64,000 bases of DNA from NCBI RefSeq assembly GCF_000281045.1, contig NW_008246112.1:349133-413132 (forward strand), in the 5' to 3' direction. Each line of letters opens with the position of its first letter. Position 1 is the first letter of the stretch. This document shows, piece after piece, positions 57,377-64,000 of the stretch. The position numbers and the translations under genes are program-made. The notes beneath the pieces are model-generated. The model saw only the letters and a program-made list of their open reading frames with translations. It had not been told where the DNA came from and did not search any database. The stretch comes from Saprolegnia diclina VS20. Lineage: Eukaryota > Oomycota > Saprolegniomycetes > Saprolegniales > Saprolegniaceae.

Positions 57377-58737
57377 TCGACAGTGTCTCGTCCACGTCGT
57401 TTCGAAACGGAATGATAGGTCAACGTTGGATCTGGGCCGGATCACCGCCAAGCTTTCGCACCAAGTAGAAAGGTTCAAGTCCATTTGAGAGGCACTGAAT
57501 GAACGACCCGTACAAGCAAAGGCCATGACGCACTCATAAATGTGGCCTGTCCACGGTCAAGCGATGCGAATGGGCATTGGACGACCAACGTTGCTTGGCT
57601 TGTCGCGAAAACGGTTGCAAGAATGTAGTGGCCATCGGACGACGACGGTGCGCTAATGGGCGTAGCGCAAGCGTTGTTGGGTCCACACCTTGGTCACTTC
57701 AACGTCCGTCTGACCCAGCTGCGGTAGTCTGCTGCTGAGCCAGGCATGGACCCGACGACGGCTACATGGCAGCTATCGAGAGAGGATCATCGAACCTGTC
57801 GCCACCGAGACATGTTGCGCTCGAAAGGCGCCAATGTGTTTAGTAGCACCCGTCCAAGTACAAGTAAAAGTGTCGTCCTTATGAGCTTGTTTCCTGCTGC
57901 GGCTCGACGATGCTGGCGTCATGAGGGCCACCACGGTAGAGTAGGCCGTTTATGGCCAGGAGTGATTCTAATCTCAACGACGTCCCTGCATCTTGCACGC
58001 GGACGGTCGCTGCAGAGTGGGCCGATGTGCACACTTGATTGGTAAAAAAGATCCAAAGATCGTGTTCGTGCAGGTGAAAATCACCGTGAGTGCCATCATA
58101 GGCACTTGGGTTCAGTATGCGGCCGATCCGCGGGTCGCGTGTGAAATGCCCTTTTCACGCAACGGGGATTTCTCACCGACGTGGCCGCGCTCACAGCGCT
58201 CGCCACGTCCACTCATGCCTTGCTCCGCGCTTGTATCAGGTCTACCAGCAGGACGCTCCAGCAGGAGGCGACAGACGCGCACGGTCCCATTCAAGTGTCC
58301 ACGAATAAGATGCGAGTGTTTGACAAGGGGACAAGGGTGTCGCACTCGACGTGTAGCAAGGTATAAAAGGGCCACGACACTCGTTCGTTCTCTTCCAACG
58401 CTACCCTTCGAAACCGCTTGGCCGTTCGCGGCCCAAGATCCATCCTCGCCGACCAAACGACACGTGCAGAATGCTGCAGTGGCTGTCCATCGACCATCTC
58501 TCGGCGATTACTAGCATCATGCGCAGGAAGCAAGGTCGAGAGGAGGGCACCCAAGCGGCTCGGCGCAGTTGCGTCCGAGTAGCCACGCCGCCACGTCTGA
58601 GGCGGGCCCGCACTCGTCTCAAGAAGCCAGTGCCACGGATAGGCAGCCAATCACGAGGCGTCTTGAATAGTCCAGGGCGTATTACGGTGCAGCAGCTGGT
58701 TCCGTGTGACGCCGAGCGCGAGTCGCCAATTGCCATC
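57377..58737. other. 1.4 kb divergent intergenic region
   Basis: 5' flanks of the thioredoxin-like and HINT3-like genes. An in-frame open stretch extends upstream of the HINT3-like ATG to 58471 and could add up to 89 residues, but it is Arg-rich and shows no family likeness. Nothing else seen. Confidence 0.45.
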
Positions 58738-59475
58738 ATGCTGCGCGGGTCCGACTCGGTCGTGCTCCTCGAGCCGCCGGCCGCCGCGTCGTCGCGCGTC
58801 ATCGTCGTCAACGCCAAGGAGCTCGGCGGCGACTACGTCAAGAAGGGCGTCGCGTACACGTCGACCAACCGCGATATCCTGTGCTGCAAGTTTTGCCACA
58901 TCGTCGCCGCCTGCAGCGACGAAGTGCTCTACGACGAAGAGCACATTTCGGTCTTTCGACCGCTCCACCCGGCGAGCGCGTCGCACATTCTCGTGGTGCC
59001 CAAGCACCACTTGCGCAACATCAACCACTTGACGTCCGCGCACTTGGCGCTCCTCGCGCGTATGAAGGACGTGGCGAGACACGTCTTGGCGCAGCTCGGC
59101 TACTACCGCGGCCGCGACGCCGACTTGCACCTCGCATTCCACAGCCCACCGTTCAACTCGATCGACCACGTGCACATGCATGCGATGGTCAAGACGCGCA
59201 AAACCGCGCTCGGCTGCGTGAAATATAAGACCGGCACGTGGTGGTGCCGCAGCTACAGCTACGTCGTCAACCGCCTTCAGTCGAAGAGGGCTGCGTCGAC
59301 GACTTCGAGCACCAACGCGACGGCGACGGCCAGCGCTAGCAGGCCCCGCGCCCGGTCGTTTCACGGCAGCACCGAATTGACCAACCACCTGCAACTCTGC
59401 GACTCCAGCCATCGGAAGTTTGGAACCTACCCGTCGCTTGATACTCAACGACTCGACCCGATCGAGTCCATCTAA
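58738..59475 (+). CDS. HINT3: HINT3-like histidine triad (HIT) protein
   Basis: Nucleotide hydrolase or transferase of the HIT superfamily, aprataxin/HINT3 branch, acting on AMP-conjugates such as adenylylated intermediates. Single exon, 245 residues from the ATG at 58738. The paired cysteines CKFCHIV at about residue 45 match the Cys-x-x-Cys start of HINT3. The substrate-binding stretch HILVVPKHHLRNINHL and the catalytic triad in SIDHVHMHAMV (about 145) are intact, as is AFHSPPFNS before it. The tail after residue 185 is Ser/Thr/Ala-rich and not part of the domain. Translation may start further upstream, but this Met gives a domain position normal for the family. Confidence 0.9.
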   Translation: MLRGSDSVVLLEPPAAASSRVIVVNAKELGGDYVKKGVAYTSTNRDILCCKFCHIVAACSDEVLYDEEHISVFRPLHPASASHILVVPKHHLRNINHLTSAHLALLARMKDVARHVLAQLGYYRGRDADLHLAFHSPPFNSIDHVHMHAMVKTRKTALGCVKYKTGTWWCRSYSYVVNRLQSKRAASTTSSTNATATASASRPRARSFHGSTELTNHLQLCDSSHRKFGTYPSLDTQRLDPIESI

Positions 59476-61206
59476 GTTATACCCACCCGATAGTCGATAG
59501 GATATTTTAATTCGGCGCGAATGCGACCCCAGTTTTTCTCCGCTTCACCGCTCCACTGCACTGACGCCAGGGGTACCGCACGGCCCATCATCGTTCGAGG
59601 ATCAACGTGCCCAGATGGACAACAAGCAAGCAGAAAGCGAAGGCACCTCAAGTGGGTGGTAAGCAGTCGCCAACTGGTTGCCAACTGAATTTCAAGCGCG
59701 TTCGTTGAAGGCAGAGTGATGATCGGACCAGATCCAAGATCGCCGCCAGAGAACGACGCCAGCGCTTCGAACAACGGCAACGCGGCGAGAATGAACCGAA
59801 GGAGACGACCAGTTTTTACTGGAGAGATGGGTCGTCTTGTGCATTGTATCATCGACGCCAATTCTACGGGTATTGCTACATCGGGAGTCTCAGCGTGCTA
59901 AAGAACCTGGACCGATCCGACGCCGTCGGCGACGTTGACATGGCGTTTTCGTTTGACGATGGAGTATCTATTGCTCGGCGGCGCCACCCAACGAGTGATG
60001 GTATTTAGACTCAAACTTGATGCGGCGCGAGGCGGGGCGGTGGTACGGGATCGCTTCCTATCATGCGTGTGTATGTGGGCAGCGCAGTTTCAAGCCAGCG
60101 TGTTCATGAACACTGCAATGATGAGCTGATTCCAAGAGCTTCCGCGTCTCCACCTGGCCCCACTTGGTGCTGCGACTTGATCGAGCCGCCTCCATGACGT
60201 GGCGTGCATCGTATGGTAGCGTCAAAAGAGCGGGGACGTCAATTGTACAAAGCTGGATCACTTTGCAGCACAGACACGACAGCCTTCTGTACGTCGTGTC
60301 CTTGTCGGCGCTGCTGACGGCCGTCGCACCAGCGTGCTGTGAAGGCACATGGCATTTCAGCTTTCGGCATCGAACTACGGGTAGTCCATTCGAGAACCAA
60401 GCCGTTCGACTCGCTCCACTGCCTCCGTCTTCTTGGTACAGGGCAGATTCCAAAGCTGATCGAAATGTGCAATGACGGTCATCGTCGCAGGTCGCCAAGT
60501 GCTGTGGTGTGGAGTTGGTCGCCAAGTGCTGTGGTGTGGAGTTTGCAGCGAGTACTGTTTCGTCCGTGTCACTGTTCTTAAATCGAGGCGACCATGCTCG
60601 CTACCGGGTTACCTTGGACGTCAAGTCGTCAAGTCGACGCGGGCGATCATCATGGGCCAGAGACTCTCAGACTGCCATGGGACGGCAGTAGCCAGCGCGA
60701 CACAACCATCACAGCGTTTCAATCTTATTGTTGGTCGAGCCGCCGTACGTGACTAGAAACACTCAACCCGCCTTGCAGTCGGTTTGGACGTGCATGGAAA
60801 CGCTGCCTCGAACGTCAAGTCTAAACCCACACCGACCAGCGTCCCTGCGTCCGTCTTGACGCGTGCGGCGTTGCTTCATGCTGGGTCGGCCAGTCCATCA
60901 CTGAGGACCTCAATGCAGTTGCTTGGTCGACCGTCGAGGTGAGACGCGTGCAGCTGCGGGAGTTGCCCCTTCTCCTTCGCCAGTGGTCCAAGAGAGTTGC
61001 GTCGAGATATCCTCGCCAGTCGATCCTGACACAAACGACTTGCATTCTTGTTTTCAATGTAGAATGTTGGTCTTTCAACCTCTACAATTGCATATTTTGC
61101 CGGAGCGTATTATATGTTGGAGAGATCGACAGGCTGGCCGTTCGAGGGCCGAAGGAACGTTGGGTGCTCGTAGCCCACTTGACAACCGACAGCCAAAGCA
61201 AGAAGC
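59476..61206. other. 1.7 kb intergenic region
   Basis: No accepted gene. A minus-strand stretch near 60110-60210 (KWGQVETRKLLESAHHC) faintly recalls a Myb-like helix but stands alone. A perfect 27-bp tandem duplication lies inside (separate entry). Confidence 0.4.
60490..60543. repeat. perfect tandem duplication, 2 x 27 bp
   Basis: The 27-bp unit begins GGTCGCCAAGTGCTGTGG and occurs twice, head to tail, at 60490-60516 and 60517-60543 with no mismatch. This points to a recent slippage event in non-coding DNA. Confidence 0.9.
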
Positions 61207-61419
61207 ATGGGCTCCGGACTACCCGCGGTCGAGCGGCTCGTCGGCGCACTCTCAACGCTGGCGGTCGGCCTCACCATCTACGTCGTACGTCGCCGCCGAC
61301 ATGGCACCGGCAGCTCAGGTTGATGCTAGGTGCATCGCGTCCTGCGCCCCAAGGCCATGACCATGGACGACTACTACCGGTACGCCGACGCTGCGTCGCC
61401 GCCGCTCATGCGCGCGTAG
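61207..61419 (+). CDS. small single-span membrane protein, 55 residues
   Basis: Not recognised. Exons 61207-61284 and 61330-61419 with a 45-nt intron of standard form (GTACGT donor, GCTAG acceptor). The protein starts MGSGLPAVERLVGALSTLAV and continues through GLTIYVVHRVLRPKAM, one hydrophobic span of about 18-20 residues followed by basic residues, then a soluble tail MTMDDYYRYADAASPPLMRA. Size and layout resemble small subunits of mitochondrial complexes or small ER proteins, but no family is claimed. The stop is only 10 bp before the ATG of the GFA-domain gene on the same strand. Supported by the consistent intron and clean phase; the short length limits confidence. Confidence 0.65.
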
Positions 61420-61429
61420 GCAAAAGTAC

Positions 61430-62101
61430 ATGGACACGAGCGATATGATCGGCCACAAGGGCAGCTGCGGCTGCGGCGCCATGACGTACGCTAGCATATT
61501 TGCCATCCGCGCTCATGCCCATGGCGCCATAGGTTCATCGTGCTTGCGCCGCGCAACATTTGCGCCTTTGACGATAGCAACACGTTTCCGTCCAAGAAGG
61601 GCCGTATTCCCGTCCTCGTACGCGCCATGTCGATGGCGCCTACGTACTGACGATGCGTGTAGATCGTGCCGATGACGCACCTCCAGATGACGAGCCAAAG
61701 CACCGAGGACGCCAACTCGTTCGTGTCCATCTACACGCACCACGAGACGCCGACGTTCGCGTCGCAGCACGTCTTTTGCAAGCGCTGTGGCATTCACCTC
61801 TTTCACATGGAACTCAGCCGCACGGACCGAGTGGCCATCAATGTGCATTGCATTGACGACGACTACATCCAAGAACTGCGGGTTCGATGCCCTCCTACTG
61901 CGACGCTCTGCTGACGATTTGATGCAGGTGGTGTTTGTGCCCAAGGGCGGTCGACCCATCTTTGAACGGCTATCGGTGGACGCGATCGAAGGCCACGCAA
62001 CGTCATCCTCGTCCACGACCAAGGCCATTGGCCAAGGACGCAAGCAAAGCGGAGCTCAAAAGCAGATTCCTCCGCCCTCGTACGTCCCTGGCATAATCTA
62101 G
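61430..62101 (+). CDS. GFA-domain (CENP-V / glutathione-dependent formaldehyde-activating type) protein
   Basis: Zinc-binding GFA fold, the family of bacterial glutathione-dependent formaldehyde-activating enzyme and animal CENP-V. Exons 61430-61485, 61533-61617, 61663-61881, 61928-62101; introns 47, 45 and 46 nt; 177 residues. Zinc ligands: GSCGCGAM near residue 12, a middle Cys in APRNICAFDDS, and QHVFCKRCGIHLFHME, the signature FCxxCG. The C-terminal extension (VDAIEGHATSSSSTTKAIGQ to the end) is Ser-rich and basic. A glutathione-adduct or other thiol chemistry role follows from the family only; the true substrate is unknown. Sits immediately behind the 55-residue membrane protein gene. 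Confidence 0.88.
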
Positions 62102-62150
62102 CATGTGACACACGCACGTCTTCGCCTGTAGAACGTTTGAGCGACAGCTC

Positions 62151-62500
62151 ATGGCGTGGTCGCAGCTTCAGACCCAAGCCGACCAGCCGCCCGTGGTGCC
62201 AATCACCCACGTACCCGCCAAGGTACTTGTACACATATCTAGCTTGCATGTACTTATTGTGGCATGTAGCAACCCGAGCCGGCCAAGCCCGAGACGCCGC
62301 GACACGACCCGATGACGACGCCACCGACACCGCCCCACGACTCGATCTCGCACGTAAGAAGTGCTGTCTACTGAGACGCGACGATGAATATTGGCGTCTA
62401 GATTCCTCAGCAAGATCTGGTGCGAATGAAGCACCAGCTCCAGTACTACTTGCAGGTATCCGACGGCCTCTGCCGTAGCACGCTCATCAAAGCTGTATGA
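62151..62500 (+). CDS. hypothetical Pro-rich small protein, 84 residues
   Basis: Not recognised. Exons 62151-62222, 62270-62353, 62402-62500; introns 47 and 48 nt, both with standard ends (GTACTT...GTAG and GTAAGA...CTAG). The start MAWSQLQTQADQPP is followed by a Pro/Thr-rich middle (KPETPRHDPMTTPPTPPHDS) and a short amphipathic helix, QQDLVRMKHQLQYYLQ. An alternative third intron (62455-62503, 49 nt) would replace the last 14 residues with RHFRDGDDGATAVV and move the stop to 62548. Lies 50 bp after the GFA gene on the same strand. Short, so moderately supported. Confidence 0.55.
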
Positions 62501-63399
62501 CTAGCGCCACTTTCGTGACGGTGACGACGGCGCGACTGCAGTCGTATAGGAGCAACATTAGTGTAGTCTAGGACCATTATTTCCAGTTACAACGCAAAAA
62601 TTACTATTTTACAGACAGTTTGAACCATTCTCGCAACTGCTCGACTTTGCCGTTGCCGTGCACACGCCAATGAAGGCGCTTCCACGGCGTCAGAGCGACC
62701 GACCATCCAAGCCATCGAGGCCGACAACACGACCATCCAGCGATCTAAAGCATGTCAGGATGTCAGGCTACAGAGCTCTGGATGCGTGTTGGCTCCCAGC
62801 GCGCTTTGCTCAAGGCCAGCACCGTTGCGTGGTCACTGTGTGTGACGTTGACAAGCTGAGGTATCGCTCGGCGCTGTAAAAAGCCACTTGACCGCAAGTG
62901 GATTGGGCAAACAACTGGATCCTCAGCCGCAGGATTCGCCGATTTTTGTATGGCGTGATACACCCTCTTTTTATTGACAATTGTTAAGACGCAATATCGT
63001 CCATGGCCCGACAGTGGTCATGCGCTGTCGAGAGCCACGCGGGCAAAAGATGCCCGAGTCGCGAACGAGGTTGTCAAGATCAACCTCGTTCGCTTGACAC
63101 CTCCAGCTGCATGTCAAGCCGCCAACACGCCACGATGACCGACAACGACCAGCTGACGGAATCCGCCGGCCGGACGTCACACGCGCGTGCTTCTTCTCCC
63201 GCATGTCATCGAGGCCATTGCAGTGTGCTCTGACAACGGCGACGACTTGGAACCTATATTCGTGCAATCGGTTAGGAGGCTGATGAGTACATTGGCGGTG
63301 TTACCTGTTGTCTCGACTGTGTTGCTGGTGCTTCTCTCATAAAGCTTGCTGCAACAAGCAGCAGCCACTAGGATTAACCTCGGGTTTTCTTGGGGCAGC
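62501..63399. other. intergenic region, no gene seen
   Basis: 3' flank of the small hypothetical gene up to the MCM fragment. Contains a perfect inverted repeat (separate entry) and otherwise nothing recognisable. Confidence 0.45.
63061..63093. repeat. perfect inverted repeat, 13-bp arms, 7-nt loop
   Basis: Left arm GCGAACGAGGTTG (63061-63073), loop TCAAGAT, right arm CAACCTCGTTCGC (63081-63093). The arms are exact reverse complements, so DNA or RNA could form a strong hairpin. It is not followed by a T run, so a terminator role is unlikely; its origin is unclear. Confidence 0.8.
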
Positions 63400-63678
63400 G
63401 TGTGATCTCGTAAAACTCGTCGATGCTGCAAATGCCCATGTCGGCCAGCACTAGCGCGCCGCCTTCATCTCCTTGGTGATCTGTTCGCGCACGACCGCAG
63501 CCGTGAGACCGACGCCACAACTGCCCTTGCCCGTCGCGTGGATGTCTCTCGGGCTCACGGTCGTAATGAGCTGGAGGAGCTTCCTCTTGGCCTCACCGGG
63601 GTCACCCATCAGAAGTACTTTGATGTCATTTTCATGCCTTCGTTCATGTGCTTGGTAACGCCGCCAATCTTCATCACG
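63400..63678 (-). pseudogene. MCM helicase fragment (MCM7-like), decayed
   Basis: Part of the AAA+ core of an MCM replicative helicase. In order on the minus strand: [14 protein letters not shown], then in another frame [18 protein letters not shown] (Walker A region), [18 protein letters not shown] (the near-invariant MCM GKGSSGVGLTAA motif), and in a third frame [15 protein letters not shown] (Walker B). Two frame changes, near 63615 and 63460, and the loss of everything before and after make it non-functional. MCM7 is favoured by GGVTKHM. Its upstream end runs straight into the minisatellite at 63.7 kb. It is probably a duplicated piece of the host gene. Confidence 0.85.
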
Positions 63679-63920
63679 ACAATGTCGCGACAAAAATGTT
63701 CCAACAACATCGCGACAACGTCACAACAACGTCGCGACAACGTCACAACAACGTCGCGACAACGTCACAACAACGTCGCGACAACGTCGTAACAGTGTCG
63801 TAACAACGTCGTAACAGTGTCGTAACAACGTCGTGACAGTGGTCGCGACAGTGGCGACAGCGGTCGCGACAGCGGTCGCGACAATAGTGTTACAACAACA
63901 TCGTAACAATGTTACGACAG
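63675..63920. repeat. minisatellite of 11-bp units
   Basis: Array of related 11-mers: GTCGCGACAAC and GTCACAACAAC alternate to make 22-bp dimers (about 63709-63786); then GTCGTAACAGT and GTCGTAACAAC dimers (about 63787-63830); then shorter GGTCGCGACAGC-type units to about 63885 and degenerate ends. Open frames through it on either strand are artefacts of the period. It starts at the broken end of the MCM fragment. Confidence 0.85.
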
Positions 63921-64000
63921 ATCATCTCCGCGGCCCATAACAAGCAACCAAGCCGAGCTGCTGCACTTGTCCCACTACGGCAACCCGCTCATGTCCTCCC
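63921..64000. other. window end, unassigned
   Basis: The last 80 bases after the minisatellite may begin another gene, but too little is present to say. Confidence 0.3.

Noticed and set aside
60061-60525. 154-codon minus-strand frame with a faint Myb-like stretch
   Set aside because: The helix-like piece is isolated, the remainder has no coding character, and the frame covers the tandem duplication.
63675-63920. CRISPR-like appearance of the 22-bp repeats
   Set aside because: There are no unique spacers; units are contiguous 11-mers in a eukaryotic genome, so it is a minisatellite.
1-64000. Retroelement or large virus-like element
   Set aside because: I looked for reverse transcriptase, integrase, transposase, capsid and polymerase motifs and for long terminal repeats, and saw none in this window.

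Overview
This is a gene-dense, GC-rich eukaryotic window that looks like an oomycete (water mould), most likely from the Saprolegniales side. Sequence evidence for this: about 72 spliceosomal introns that can be placed by protein frame, nearly all 41-63 nt long with GTACGT/GTACGC-type donors; a CFAP300 gene, which is expected only in organisms that build motile cilia or flagella; a protein kinase with the catalytic loop HRDLSLEN; degenerate ankyrin repeats with the EGC-T-DAMD signature; and an oomycete-type initiator plus flanking element upstream of a PDI gene. The order-level placement is inference.

Layout. 0-15 kb: the 3' end of alpha-tubulin, a thiol dioxygenase (ADO/PCO type), an 11-exon TRF4-type poly(A) polymerase, nucleoporin NUP155, an ArfGAP-C2 protein with a VPS13-like tail, and two small unknown genes. 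15-27 kb: an LRAT-domain protein, a ZRANB2-like splicing factor, an EST1/SMG7-like protein, a protein kinase, a topoisomerase VI subunit B-like GHKL ATPase, and an ARMT1/DUF89 damage-control phosphatase divergent from it. 27-30 kb: three paralogous VC0807-like membrane proteins. 30-39 kb: an inositol-polyphosphate 5-phosphatase, an HDEL-tagged protein disulfide isomerase, a succinate dehydrogenase membrane anchor (CybS) and a MaoC-type hydratase. 39-52 kb: one giant 21-exon gene on the minus strand coding for about 3,995 residues. 53-64 kb: an ankyrin protein, CFAP300, an ER thioredoxin-like protein, a HINT3-like protein, a 55-residue membrane protein packed 10 bp in front of a GFA-domain gene, a small unknown gene, and a decayed MCM-helicase fragment abutting a minisatellite.

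The most unusual object is the giant gene. Exon 10 is 6,926 nt without an intron. Most of it codes for about 160 tandem, in-register 11-residue units (Tyr at position 1, Leu at 5, Thr at 8), a hendecad coiled coil that would form a very long rod. A second helical repeat of roughly 33-36 residues follows, then a C-terminal domain I do not recognise.

Long reading frames opposite real genes are common here because the genes rarely use the codons TTA, CTA and TCA. These were treated as shadows. Exon boundaries are my own reading. Every multi-exon model listed sums to a whole number of codons, but none has been tested against transcripts.
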